Shown here: positions 16,378 to 24,253 of the stretch, one piece after another
Layout of the letters: every line of letters begins with the position of its first letter
Numbering within the stretch: position 1 is the stretch's first letter
From: Modestobacter italicus
Lineage (GTDB): Bacteria; Actinomycetota; Actinomycetes; Mycobacteriales; Geodermatophilaceae
NCBI RefSeq assembly: GCF_019799965.1
Contig: NZ_JABGCJ010000003.1
Coordinates: forward strand, 248,001-312,000
Direction of reading: 5' to 3'
Length of the DNA: 64,000 nucleotides
Notes under the pieces: model-generated
Database searches by the model: none
Seen by the model: only the letters and a program-made list of their open reading frames with translations
Told to the model about the DNA's origin: nothing
Program-made: the position numbers and the translations under genes

Positions 16378-16560
16378 ATGGTGAGCCCGATCGACATCCA
16401 GAAGGCCCTGTCCGGCATCGACTACCCCGCGAAGAAGGACGACGTGGTGAAGCACGCCGAGTCCAACGGCGGCAGCGACGACGTCCTCGAGGCCCTCAAG
16501 GGCATCGACGACCAGGAGTACGACACCCCCGCGGCAGTGAGCAAGGCCGTCTTCGACTGA
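16378..16560 (+). CDS. DUF2795 family small protein
   Basis: A 60-residue acidic protein with the DUF2795 pattern: IQKALSGIDYPAKKDDVVKHAESNGGSDDVLEALKGIDDQEYDTPAAVSKAVF. The family is widespread in actinobacteria and has a small helical fold related to DUF2267-type proteins; its function is unknown. The ATG follows TAGGTG by 7 nt. A stem-loop repeat starts 1 nt after its TGA. Confidence 0.85.
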   Translation: MVSPIDIQKALSGIDYPAKKDDVVKHAESNGGSDDVLEALKGIDDQEYDTPAAVSKAVFD

Positions 16561-16561
16561 G

Positions 16562-16619
16562 GAAGGGCCCCTCTCCCCCACCCCTCGCAGGCTCGGGGCA
16601 GGCCCCTGGGAGGGGGCCG
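16562..16619 (+). repeat. Intergenic stem-loop repeat, copy D
   Basis: It begins GAAGGGCCCCTCTCCC 1 nt after the DUF2795 TGA and ends GGGAGGGGGCCG. The inner CCCC...GGGG arms surround TCGCAGGCTC. This is the only full copy lying between co-directional genes. Confidence 0.85.
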
Positions 16620-16674
16620 TTCCAGCGCGTCACCGGGCCCCTGTGGGGACGCCGGTCCAGCACGTCGCCGGCGG

Positions 16675-16709
16675 CGGTCGGGGGCCGGGCGGCCCCCGAC
16701 CGCTAGGTT
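16675..16709 (+). promoter_or_regulatory. Dyad symmetry and -10 element of hisN
   Basis: Arms GCGGTCGGGG (16675-16684) and CCCCGACCGC (16694-16703) form a 10-bp inverted repeat that abuts the -10-like TAGGTT (16704-16709). The ATG follows 6 nt later at 16716, so the mRNA is probably leaderless and the dyad covers the -35 region. It could be an operator or the upstream gene's terminator. Confidence 0.5.
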
Positions 16710-16715
16710 CGGGCC

Positions 16716-17534
16716 ATGACGGCTGGCCAGCGGGGGTACAACGAGGACATGCGCCTGGCGCACGTACTGGCCGACCAGGCCGATGCGATCAGCCTGGACC
16801 GCTTCCGCGCGCAGGACCTCCGGGTGGAGACCAAGCCGGACCTGACGCCGGTCACCGACGCCGACCGTGCCGTCGAGGAACAGCTCCGCAGCACACTGGC
16901 CCGCGCCCGGACCCGGGACGCGGTGCTCGGCGAGGAGTTCGGCAGCACCGGCCGGGGTGACCGCCGGTGGGTCATCGACCCGATCGACGGCACGAAGAAC
17001 TTCGTCCGCGGGGTGCCCGTGTGGGCCACCCTCATCGCGCTGCTCGACGGCGACGTGCCGGTGGCCGGGCTGGTGTCGGCGCCGGCGCTGAACCGGCGGT
17101 GGTGGGCAGCAGCCGGCACGGGGGCCTGGACCGGACGGCGGCTGGAGAACGCCACCCGCTGCACCGTCTCGCGGGTCGGCGGCCTGGCCGACGCGAGCCT
17201 GTCCTACTCCAGCCTGTCCGGCTGGGAGGAACGCGGTCGGCTCGACCCGTTCCTCGACCTCACCCGGGCGGTGTGGCGCACCCGCGCCTACGGCGACTTC
17301 TGGAGCTACATGATGGTGGCCGAGGGCGCGGTCGACGTCGCCTGCGAGCCGGAGGTCTCGCTGTGGGACCTGGCCGCCCTCGACGTGATCGTCCGCGAGG
17401 CCGGCGGCACCTTCAGCGACCTGGACGGCAACGCCGGTCCGGCCGGGGGCAGCGCGGTGGCCAGCAACGGCGTCCTGCACGCCGAGGTGCTGACGGCGCT
17501 CGCCCCCCGGGAGGGACGAGCGCCGTCGGTGTGA
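16716..17534 (+). CDS. hisN: Histidinol-phosphatase (inositol monophosphatase family)
   Basis: A 272-residue IMPase-fold phosphatase. The metal site is intact: GEEFG, then [15 protein letters not shown] with the two Asp ligands, and the C-terminal [22 protein letters not shown]. The combination [23 protein letters not shown] is typical of actinobacterial histidinol-phosphatase (Rv3137-type) and of related inositol phosphatases. I favour HisN, the penultimate histidine step, but substrate choice is inferred. The ATG at 16716 follows TAGGTT by 6 nt; an internal Met ([12 protein letters not shown]) is an alternative start. Confidence 0.85.
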   Translation: MTAGQRGYNEDMRLAHVLADQADAISLDRFRAQDLRVETKPDLTPVTDADRAVEEQLRSTLARARTRDAVLGEEFGSTGRGDRRWVIDPIDGTKNFVRGVPVWATLIALLDGDVPVAGLVSAPALNRRWWAAAGTGAWTGRRLENATRCTVSRVGGLADASLSYSSLSGWEERGRLDPFLDLTRAVWRTRAYGDFWSYMMVAEGAVDVACEPEVSLWDLAALDVIVREAGGTFSDLDGNAGPAGGSAVASNGVLHAEVLTALAPREGRAPSV

Positions 17535-17544
17535 CCCGGTCCGG

Positions 17545-17724
17545 TCAGCGCACCGGGCCGGAGCCGCCGCGGCCGCCCTGCAGGCGCCGCCGCACGTCGT
17601 CGATCTTCGCCCGGTTCTTCGGGTCGCTGGCCAGCTGCTGGGCCTTCTCCGTCGCCTGACGGATCACCTGCTTGCCCTTCGGGCTGTTCGCGAACTGCAT
17701 GACCTTGCCCATCAGCGACGCCAT
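17545..17724 (-). CDS. Small basic helical protein, unknown function
   Basis: A 59-residue reading frame starting MASLMGKVMQFANSPKGKQ and continuing through RQATEKAQQLASDPKNRAKI with a Gly/Arg tail. It resembles small conserved actinobacterial proteins with an amphipathic helix and the motif ANSPKGKQVI. GGGGTGGA lies upstream of the ATG. It ends 11 bp after the convergent hisN stop. Codon use (G/C in nearly all third positions) supports coding. The function is not recognised. Confidence 0.75.
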   Translation of the reverse strand: MASLMGKVMQFANSPKGKQVIRQATEKAQQLASDPKNRAKIDDVRRRLQGGRGGSGPVR

Positions 17725-17822
17725 GACGCGTCCACCCCCTGGTCGTCCGGCGAGCCCCGGTGGGCTCCGCTCGTCGCGTCAACGGTGCCAGCCGCGCCGG
17801 CGTTCCGCCCGTCGACCGCGGC

Positions 17823-19208
17823 TCAGCCGGCGGCCCGGGCCCATCGTTCCCGGACCTGCCGCATCTCCGGGCCCCGTGGCTCGACGACGGGTCCGGTCGC
17901 ACGCCGGGGAGCCAGCTGCTCCCCCACCCCGCGGGCCGCGAGCACGGCGGCACCGGCGGCGGAGGCGCTGCGCACCTGGACGTGCTGCACCGCCCGGCCC
18001 AGCACGTCGGCCAGCAGCTGCTGCACCCCGGCGTCCCGGGCACCGCCTCCGGTGAGCACGACCAGCTCGTCGCCGGGCGGGTCCAGCAGGTCCAGCCCGG
18101 CGGCGATGGCGCAGGCCACGCCCTCCAGCGCCGCGCGGGCCAGGTCCGCCCGGGTGGTGCCGTCGGACAGCCCGGTCCACCCACCGCGGTCCTCCGGCCC
18201 GGCGACGCCCCCACGTTCGCCGGTCAGGAAGGGGCGGAAGAGCACACCGCCGGCCCCCGGCTCCGACGTGGCCAGGCTGCCGGCGAACGTCGTCCAGTCA
18301 AGGCCGAGCACCGACCGCACCCAGCTCCACGCCGTGCCCGCGTTCTGCAGCGCCGCCATCGCGTACCAGCCGTCCCCGGCGTCGGCGTAGCAGTGGACGA
18401 CGGGGTCGGGCACCGGTCGCGGCATCACCCCGGGCCGGATCACCTGGGCACCCGAGCCGAGGTTGACCTGCACGCCGCCGTCGGTGCCGGCGGCCAGCAG
18501 GGCCAGCGGGGTGTCCGCCCCGCCGACCACCACCGGCACCTCACCGACCGGCAGCCGCGCCGTCCCGACGACCTCGTCCCCGGGCCGGACCACCGGCAGC
18601 AGGCCGGGGTCGATGCCAGCCGCCGCGACGGCCGGTGCCGACCACCGCTCGCCGGGCACGTCCCACAGCAGCGTCGCCGCGGCGTCGCTGCGATCGGTCA
18701 CCGCCGGGTCGGCACCGGGCACCAGCGTGGCCCGCACCGCGTCCTTGGGCAGCAGCACCGACGCCGCGCGCGCGACCGAGTCGGGCCGGTGCCGGGCCAG
18801 CCAGGCCAGCATCGGTCCGGTCATGCCCGGGGCCAGCGGGTTGGCCAGCGCCGCCCGGTCCGCCACCGGCAGCTCCCGCCAGCGGTCGAGCTCGCCGACC
18901 GCCCGGCGGTCGGGCCACAGCAGGGCGGGGGCCAGCGCCGTCCCGGACCCGTCCACCAGGACGGCGCCGTGCATCTGCCCGGACAGCCCCAGCGCCGTGA
19001 CCGCCCGGCCGCGCAGCTGCCCGGACAGCGCGACCAGGGCGTCCTCCAGGGCGCGCCGCCAGCCGGACACCTCGGCCTGCGCCCAGCCCGGCTGCGGGCG
19101 GTCGACCGGGTACGCCGCCTCCGCCTCGGCCACGACCGCGCCGTCCGGGTCGAGCGCCGCGAGCTTCAGCCCGCTGGTCCCCAGGTCCGCGCCGAGGACG
19201 ACGGTCAT
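17823..19208 (-). CDS. xylB: FGGY-family carbohydrate kinase (xylulokinase-like)
   Basis: A 461-residue sugar kinase. The N-terminal phosphate loop is VVLGADLGTSGLKLAALD; the substrate motif is ALGLSGQMHGAVLVD; PALLWPDRRA and NAGTAWSWV follow. The C-terminal ATP site is ELVVLTGGGARDAGVQQLLADVLGRAV. The LSGQMHG motif favours xylulokinase within FGGY, phosphorylating D-xylulose into the pentose phosphate pathway. The start ATG (MTVVLGADLG) is set by homology. No xylose isomerase or transporter lies nearby, so physiological use is uncertain. It lies downstream of the GAF-ANTAR regulator gene on the same strand (92 bp gap). Confidence 0.85.
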   Translation of the reverse strand: MTVVLGADLGTSGLKLAALDPDGAVVAEAEAAYPVDRPQPGWAQAEVSGWRRALEDALVALSGQLRGRAVTALGLSGQMHGAVLVDGSGTALAPALLWPDRRAVGELDRWRELPVADRAALANPLAPGMTGPMLAWLARHRPDSVARAASVLLPKDAVRATLVPGADPAVTDRSDAAATLLWDVPGERWSAPAVAAAGIDPGLLPVVRPGDEVVGTARLPVGEVPVVVGGADTPLALLAAGTDGGVQVNLGSGAQVIRPGVMPRPVPDPVVHCYADAGDGWYAMAALQNAGTAWSWVRSVLGLDWTTFAGSLATSEPGAGGVLFRPFLTGERGGVAGPEDRGGWTGLSDGTTRADLARAALEGVACAIAAGLDLLDPPGDELVVLTGGGARDAGVQQLLADVLGRAVQHVQVRSASAAGAAVLAARGVGEQLAPRRATGPVVEPRGPEMRQVRERWARAAG

Positions 19209-19300
19209 CGGCGGCCGGCCACCGCTGCGGGCCCGCGGAGGAGGGGTCGCTGCGTCATGCCCCGATCCTGTCCCCCCGGTCGCCACCGCCGCGCGCCGGC

Positions 19301-20002
19301 TCAGCTGCCGCGCAGCACGCCGGTGGCGGTCAGCTCCTCGGCGATGTCGCGCAGCTTGACGTTGCTGCGCTGCGAAGCATGGGTGAGCAGGGTGAACGCC
19401 TGCTCGGGGGTGACCTTGTAGCGCTCCATCAGGATGCCCTTGGCCTGCTCGATGACGGCACGGGAGGCCATCGCCCGGCGCATGTTCTCCACGTCGTCGG
19501 AGGCCCGCGCGCTGCTCTCGGCGTTCCCGACGGCGATGGCGACGAAGCTCGCCACCTCCTCGCCCAGCCTGATGTCCGCCGTCCCGAACGCGCCCGGCCG
19601 AGTCGCGTAGTTGTTCAGCGCGCCGATGGTCGCGCCCTGGAAGGGCAGCGGGACCGACAGCGAGCTGCCCACCCCGCGCTCAGCCGCATGCCGGGCGTAG
19701 TCGGGCCACCGGTCCTCGGCGGCCATGTCGGTGACGACGAACAGCTCCCCGGCCCGGCCGGCGTCCAGGCAGGGGCCGTGGCCCCGCTGGTACTGCAGTT
19801 CGTCGGCGTCCATGGCGATCTGCCCGTCGTATGCCGCGGTGAACGCGCGGTCGCCCCGGATGAGCGTGATCGAGGAGGCCTCGGCTCCGGGGATGGCACG
19901 GCGGGAGATCTGGACGATCTCGGTCAGCACGTCGGGCAACTCCCTGCCCACGAGCACGACGCCGGCGAGCTCCTGGTGCAGCGCGCCGAGGCTCTCGATC
20001 AT
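19301..20002 (-). CDS. GAF-ANTAR RNA-binding antitermination regulator
   Basis: A 233-residue two-domain protein. Residues about 20-160 form a GAF sensor (GAEASSITLIRGDRAFTAA ... QRGHGPCLDAGRAGELFVVTDMAAEDRWPDYARHA). Residues about 170-228 form an ANTAR domain with AMASRAVIEQAKGILMERYKVTPEQAFTLLTHASQRSNVKLRDIAEEL. ANTAR proteins bind paired hexanucleotide RNA hairpins and prevent termination. Unlike PdtaR it has no receiver domain, so its input is probably a ligand or redox state at the GAF site. GAGGGAC precedes the ATG. It lies upstream of the xylulokinase-like gene. Confidence 0.88.
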   Translation of the reverse strand: MIESLGALHQELAGVVLVGRELPDVLTEIVQISRRAIPGAEASSITLIRGDRAFTAAYDGQIAMDADELQYQRGHGPCLDAGRAGELFVVTDMAAEDRWPDYARHAAERGVGSSLSVPLPFQGATIGALNNYATRPGAFGTADIRLGEEVASFVAIAVGNAESSARASDDVENMRRAMASRAVIEQAKGILMERYKVTPEQAFTLLTHASQRSNVKLRDIAEELTATGVLRGS

Positions 20003-20496
20003 CGTGTCGTGGTCCCTCTCCAGTGCGACGGGTGGGCCGTTGCGTCGACCGCCGCCTCGGGCCGGGGGTGAGCCCGGTCCGGCCGAGCGTATACGCCGTA
20101 AATGGTCCGACCGCACTCCCAGACATCCCGACCGCGCGCGGTAGTCGGTTGCCCGCGACCCGGCCGAGGGAACACGGTCCGCGGGTGACCACGACGGCGA
20201 CACCGGGCCAGCTCCACCCCGGGGGCGCGTGCTGCGGCCCTGCCGGCCCGGCGACCTCGAGCAGGTGGGTGCACTGCTCTTCGGCCCGCACGGCATGCAC
20301 GGCCCCTCCCGGCTGCGACCGGACGTCCACCCCCGGCCGGGACGCCGACTCCTGCGCGGCGCTCTTCCCGCCGCTGCGGGCCGACCTGCCCACCTGCCAC
20401 CTGCCGTACTGACGCACACCGCGGCGTCTGGTGGGATGGTCGGGTACGCCGGTGCGCGCGATCCGCCGCCGGCCCACCCGCAGAGCAGGAGACCCC
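20003..20496. other. 494-bp divergent region between the GAF-ANTAR gene and the CBS gene
   Basis: A perfect palindrome GCGTATACGC (20087-20096) lies in a rare A/T-rich patch, about 85 bp upstream of the GAF-ANTAR start, and could be an operator. A 75-codon ORF (20185-20412, +) has many Cys and Pro residues and no recognised domain; I do not call it a gene. An overlapping frame from about 20226 begins like a GNAT protein (LRPCRPGDLEQVGALLF) and then loses similarity. The last 80 bp hold the CBS leader with AGGAGAC at 20486-20492. Confidence 0.4.
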
Positions 20497-21894
20497 GTGC
20501 AGTACGCCGAGTCCGTCGTCGAGCTGATCGGCGACACCCCGCTGGTCCGGCTCAACCGCGTCACCGCCCACCTGGGCCCGGACGCGCCGCTGGTGCTGGC
20601 CAAGGTCGAGTACGTCAACCCGGGCGGCTCGGTGAAGGACCGGATCGCGCTGCGGATGATCGAGGCCGCCGAGGCGTCCGGGGCCCTGCAGCCGGGCGGC
20701 ACGATCATCGAGCCGACCAGCGGCAACACCGGCATCGGCCTGGCCATCGTCGCCCAGACCCGCGGCTACAAGTGCATCTTCGTGTGCCCGGACAAGGTGG
20801 GCCAGGAGAAGATCAACGTGCTGCGGGCCTACGGCGCCGAGGTGCACGTCTGCCCCACCGCGGTCGACCCGGCCGACCCGCGTTCGTACTACTCGGTCTC
20901 CGACCGACTGGCGCGGGAGACCCCCGGTGGCTGGAAGGCCGACCAGTACGCCAACCCGGACAACCCGCGCTCGCACTACGAGACGACCGGGCCGGAGATC
21001 TGGGCGCAGACCGAGGGGAAGATCACCCACTTCGTCACCGGCGCGGGCACCGGCGGCACCATCTCCGGCGTCGGCCGCTACCTCAAGGAGGCCAGCGGCG
21101 GCCGGGTGCAGGTGATCGGCGCAGACCCGGAGGGCTCGGTCTACTCCGGCGGCACCGGCCGGCCCTACCTGGTGGAGGGCGTGGGTGAGGACTTCTGGCC
21201 CGAGGCCTACGACAAGTCGATCGCCGACGAGATCGTCGCGGTCTCCGACGGTGACTCCTTCGCGATGACCCGGCGGCTGGCCCGCGAGGAGGGCCTGCTG
21301 GTCGGCGGCTCCTGCGGGATGGCCGTGGTCGCGGCGCTGCGGGTCGCCGAGCGGCTCACGAAGGACGACGTCCTCGTGGTGCTGCTGCCCGACGGCGGCC
21401 GGGGCTACCTGAACAAGATCTTCAACGACAAGTGGATGGCCGACTACGGCTTCCTCACCGAGCCCGGCGGCGAGACCGTCGGCGAGCTCCTGTCGACCAA
21501 GGCCGGCCCGACCCCGGCGCTCGTGCACACCCACCCGACCGAGACGGTGCGCGACGCGATCGACATCCTGCGCGAGTACGGCGTGAGCCAGCTGCCGGTG
21601 GTCAAGGCCGAGCCGCCGGTGACCGCCGGTGAGGTGGTCGGCTCCGTCGCGGAGAAGACGCTGCTGGACGCGTTGTTCAGCGGCCGGGCCACCCTGTCCG
21701 ACCCCGTCGAGCGGCACATGTCCGCGCCGCTGCCGATCATCGGCTCGGGCGAGCAGGTGACCGCGGCGGTGAGTGCGCTCGGCGACGCCGACGCGCTGCT
21801 GGTGCACGTCGACGGCAAGCCGGCCGGTGTCGTCACCCGGCAGGACGTCCTCGGCCACCTCGTCGGCCTGCCGGCGCCTACGGTGCAGTCGTGA
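20497..21894 (+). CDS. cbs: Cystathionine beta-synthase
   Basis: A 465-residue PLP enzyme with C-terminal CBS pair. The catalytic core starts MQYAESVVELIGDTPLVRLNR; the PLP Lys is in NPGGSVKDRIALRM; EPTSGNTGIGLAI and GAGTGGTISGVGRYLK bind cofactor phosphate. Residues about 335-465 hold two CBS motifs (TETVRDAIDILREYGVSQLPVV and GEQVTAAVSALGDADALLVHVDGKPAGVVTRQDVLGHL), the usual adenosyl-ligand regulatory module. It joins homocysteine and serine to cystathionine. The GTG at 20497 has AGGAGAC just upstream. It overlaps the following gamma-synthase gene by 4 bp, so the two are translationally coupled for homocysteine/cysteine interconversion. Confidence 0.95.
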   Translation: MQYAESVVELIGDTPLVRLNRVTAHLGPDAPLVLAKVEYVNPGGSVKDRIALRMIEAAEASGALQPGGTIIEPTSGNTGIGLAIVAQTRGYKCIFVCPDKVGQEKINVLRAYGAEVHVCPTAVDPADPRSYYSVSDRLARETPGGWKADQYANPDNPRSHYETTGPEIWAQTEGKITHFVTGAGTGGTISGVGRYLKEASGGRVQVIGADPEGSVYSGGTGRPYLVEGVGEDFWPEAYDKSIADEIVAVSDGDSFAMTRRLAREEGLLVGGSCGMAVVAALRVAERLTKDDVLVVLLPDGGRGYLNKIFNDKWMADYGFLTEPGGETVGELLSTKAGPTPALVHTHPTETVRDAIDILREYGVSQLPVVKAEPPVTAGEVVGSVAEKTLLDALFSGRATLSDPVERHMSAPLPIIGSGEQVTAAVSALGDADALLVHVDGKPAGVVTRQDVLGHLVGLPAPTVQS

Positions 21895-23030
21895 CCGGTT
21901 TCAACACGCGCGCCATCCACGCCGGGCAGGACCCCGACCCCGCCACCGGTGCGGTGATCCCGCCGCTGCACCTGACCACCACCTACAAGCAGGACGGCGT
22001 CGGCGGCCTGCGCGGCGGCTACGAGTACAGCCGCAGCGCCAACCCCACCCGGGACACCCTGCAGACCGCGCTCGCCTCTCTGGAGCAGGGCACCCGCGGG
22101 ATGACGTTCGCCTCCGGGCTGGCCGCCGAGGACACCCTGCTGCGCACCGTGTGCCGGCCCGGTGACTCGGTGGTGCTCGGCGGCGACGCCTACGGCGGCA
22201 CCTACCGGCTCATCTCCCGGGTGCTCGAGCCGTGGGGCGTCACGCACACCCCGGTCGACCTCAACGACCTCGACGCCGTCCGGGCCGCGGTCGCGCCGGA
22301 GGACGTCCGGGTGATCTGGTGCGAGACGCCGAGCAACCCGCTGCTCAACGTCTCCGACATCGCCGCGCTGGCCGAGATCGCGCACGCCTCGGGCACCCTG
22401 CTGGTCGTCGACAACACCTTCGCCAGCCCCTACCTGCAGCAGCCGCTGACGCTGGGCGCCGACGTCGTCGTGCACTCCACGACGAAGTACCTGGGCGGGC
22501 ACTCCGACGTCGTGGGCGGGGCGCTGGTGGTCTCCGACGCCGACCTCGGCGAGCGGCTGGCCTACCACCAGAACGCGATGGGCGCGGTCAACGGCCCCTT
22601 CGACGCCTGGCTGGTGCTGCGCAGCCTCAAGACCCTGGGCGTCCGGATGGACCGGCACAGCGCGAACGCCGGCCGGATCGCCGAGTGGCTGCTGGAGCAC
22701 CCCGCCGTCGGCGACGTCCTGTACCCGGGCCTCCCGCAGCACCGCAACCACGAGATCGCAGCGAAGCAGATGTCCGGCTTCGGCGGGATGATCTCGTTCC
22801 GGCTGAAGGCAGGCGAGGAGGCGGCGCTGCGGGTGTGCGAGCGCGCCCAGCTGTTCACCCTCGCCGAGTCCCTCGGCGGGGTGGAGTCGCTGATCGAGCA
22901 CCCGCACCGGATGACCCACGCCAGCGCCGCCGGCTCCCCGCTGGAGGTGCCCGCCGACCTGGTCCGCCTGTCGGTCGGCATCGAGGACGTCGACGACCTG
23001 CTCGCCGACCTCGACCAGGCCCTCGCCTGA
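21891..23030 (+). CDS. metB: Cystathionine gamma-synthase / gamma-lyase family
   Basis: A 379-residue Cys/Met metabolism PLP enzyme. Typical sequences: FNTRAIHAGQDPDPATGAVIPPLHLTTTYKQ, YEYSRSANPTRDTLQ, the cofactor strand DNTFASPYLQQPL, and the Schiff-base Lys in HSTTKYLGGHSDVVGG; the C-terminus reads SLGGVESLIEHP and DLVRLSVGIEDVDDLLADL. It may make cystathionine from an acylhomoserine and cysteine, or cleave cystathionine; coupling to CBS (4-bp overlap) suggests a role in reverse transsulfuration, so CGL activity is quite possible. A convergent hairpin follows. Confidence 0.92.
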   Translation: MTGFNTRAIHAGQDPDPATGAVIPPLHLTTTYKQDGVGGLRGGYEYSRSANPTRDTLQTALASLEQGTRGMTFASGLAAEDTLLRTVCRPGDSVVLGGDAYGGTYRLISRVLEPWGVTHTPVDLNDLDAVRAAVAPEDVRVIWCETPSNPLLNVSDIAALAEIAHASGTLLVVDNTFASPYLQQPLTLGADVVVHSTTKYLGGHSDVVGGALVVSDADLGERLAYHQNAMGAVNGPFDAWLVLRSLKTLGVRMDRHSANAGRIAEWLLEHPAVGDVLYPGLPQHRNHEIAAKQMSGFGGMISFRLKAGEEAALRVCERAQLFTLAESLGGVESLIEHPHRMTHASAAGSPLEVPADLVRLSVGIEDVDDLLADLDQALA

Positions 23031-23037
23031 TCGCCGT

Positions 23038-23086
23038 TGTGCGCTCGCTGTCGGTTCCTCGGCTGGGAAGCGACGGTGAGCGCACA
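23038..23086. terminator. Bidirectional hairpin between the metB-like gene and metAP
   Basis: TGTGCGCTC (23038-23046) pairs perfectly with GAGCGCACA (23078-23086), extended inward by partial CTGTCG/CGACGG pairing. It sits between convergent genes. Confidence 0.7.
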
Positions 23087-23097
23087 CCGGCGGAGGG

Positions 23098-23868
23098 TCA
23101 TCGAGGGGCGGTCAGGATGCGGGGGCCGTCGGCGGTGACGGCGACGGTGTGCTCGACGTGGGCGGCGCGGCTGCCGTCGGCGCTGCGCAGCGTCCAGCCG
23201 TCGGCGTCCACCCGGTAGTCGTCGCTGCCGCCGGCGAGGAACCACGGCTCGATCGCGATGACCAGCCCGGCGCGCAGCGGCACCCCTCGACCGGCACGGC
23301 CCTCGTTGGGCACGCTCGGTGCCTCGTGCATGGACCGGCCGACGCCGTGGCCGCCCTGGTCGGTGTTGATGCCGCAGCCCCCGGCCCGGCCGACCGCACC
23401 GATGGCGGCGGAGACGTCGCCGATCCTGTTGCCGACCACCGCAGCGGCGATGCCGGCGGCCAGCGCCCGCTCGGTGGTCTCCACCAGCTGGAGGTCCTCG
23501 GGGCGAGGGGTGCCGATCGGGTAGGTGCGGGCGGCGTCGCCCACCCAGCCGTCGAGGCTGGCACCGGCGTCGACACTGAGCAGGTCGCCGTCCTCGAGCT
23601 CCTGGGACGTCGGGATGCCGTGCAGCGCGACGTCGTTCACCGACAGGCAGAGCACGCCGGGGAACGGCGGGGTGCTGCGCAGCGGCGCGTAGCCGAGGAA
23701 CGGAGAGGTCGCGCCGGCGTCGGCGAGGACCTGCCGGGCGACGGCGTCCAGCTCGGTCAGCCGCACCCCTGGTGCGGCCAGGGCGTGCACCGCGGCGTGC
23801 ATGTCGGCGACCACCGCCCCGGCGGCGCGCATGGCGTCGATCTCCCCGGGTGTGCGCAGCTCGATCAT
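23098..23868 (-). CDS. map: Type I methionine aminopeptidase
   Basis: A 256-residue M24 metalloprotease that removes initiator Met. The metal ligands are visible: VDAGASLDGWVGDAARTYPIG (two Asp), GGHGVGRSMHEAPSVPN (His), VIAIEPW (Glu) and AAHVEHTVAVT (Glu). VNDVALHGIP provides the substrate His. The start ATG at 23868 is preceded by GAAGGAATCC. It is divergent from a small XRE-type regulator, with a perfect inverted repeat between them. Actinobacteria usually carry two or three MetAP copies; this one is outside a ribosomal operon and may be regulated. Confidence 0.93.
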   Translation of the reverse strand: MIELRTPGEIDAMRAAGAVVADMHAAVHALAAPGVRLTELDAVARQVLADAGATSPFLGYAPLRSTPPFPGVLCLSVNDVALHGIPTSQELEDGDLLSVDAGASLDGWVGDAARTYPIGTPRPEDLQLVETTERALAAGIAAAVVGNRIGDVSAAIGAVGRAGGCGINTDQGGHGVGRSMHEAPSVPNEGRAGRGVPLRAGLVIAIEPWFLAGGSDDYRVDADGWTLRSADGSRAAHVEHTVAVTADGPRILTAPR

Positions 23869-23879
23869 CTGGATTCCTT

Positions 23880-23906
23880 CCGGGATTGATATCCCGGTAT
23901 TACTAT
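23880..23906 (+). promoter_or_regulatory. Operator palindrome and leaderless promoter between metAP and the XRE regulator
   Basis: CCGGGAT-TGAT-ATCCCGG (23880-23897) is a perfect 7-bp inverted repeat in an A/T-rich patch. TACTAT (23901-23906) follows at once and ends 7 nt before the regulator ATG at 23914. On the other strand the palindrome falls between a possible -10 and the metAP ribosome site, so one bound protein could control both genes. Confidence 0.65.
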
Positions 23907-23913
23907 CACGGCC

Positions 23914-24183
23914 ATGGTCCGACCGCCGCTGAGCCCCGAGGAACGCGAGCGCGGCCGCCGGCTGGGTGGCCTGCTCCGTGCCGCGCGCGGCGAGCGGTCC
24001 CCCGCCGAGGTCGCCGCCTCCTCCGGGGTGAGCCTGGAGGCGCTGCGCAAGATCGAGTCCGGGCGCGTGCCGACCCCGGCCTTCTTCACCGTCGCCGCGC
24101 TGGCCGGCGCGCTCGACCTGCCCCTCGACGACCTCGTCGCCGCGTTGCACACCCCGGCCGAGGGCACCGCCCTCACCGCCTGA
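23914..24183 (+). CDS. Small XRE-family helix-turn-helix regulator
   Basis: An 89-residue protein that is essentially one Cro/C1-type HTH domain: RRLGGLLRAARGERSPAEVAASSGVSLEALRKIESGRVPTPAFFTVAALAGALDLPLDDLV, with the recognition helix near SLEALRKIESG. There is no sensor domain or toxin-antitoxin partner. The ATG is 7 nt from TACTAT, so it is leaderless. The palindrome immediately upstream suggests it represses itself and perhaps the divergent methionine aminopeptidase gene. Confidence 0.85.
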   Translation: MVRPPLSPEERERGRRLGGLLRAARGERSPAEVAASSGVSLEALRKIESGRVPTPAFFTVAALAGALDLPLDDLVAALHTPAEGTALTA

Positions 24184-24241
24184 CGTGGCCGGTCGCACAC
24201 GCCCACCACCGGCGTCCACGTGCGCCCGCCGGACGGGCGGG

Positions 24242-24247
24242 TAGCTC
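24242..24247 (+). promoter_or_regulatory. -10-like element of the GT2 gene
   Basis: TAGCTC lies 6 nt before the GTG at 24254; no ribosome binding site is visible. Confidence 0.35.
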
Positions 24248-24253
24248 CTCGTC

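Noticed and set aside
20185-20412. 75-codon Cys/Pro-rich ORF and an overlapping GNAT-like N-terminus upstream of the CBS gene
   Set aside because: No ribosome binding site, no consistent similarity; the GNAT-like stretch lasts under 20 residues. Homolog search would decide.
20413-20496. SAM or other riboswitch in the CBS/CGS leader
   Set aside because: Only about 80 nt are available after the likely promoter and no conserved riboswitch core was recognised.
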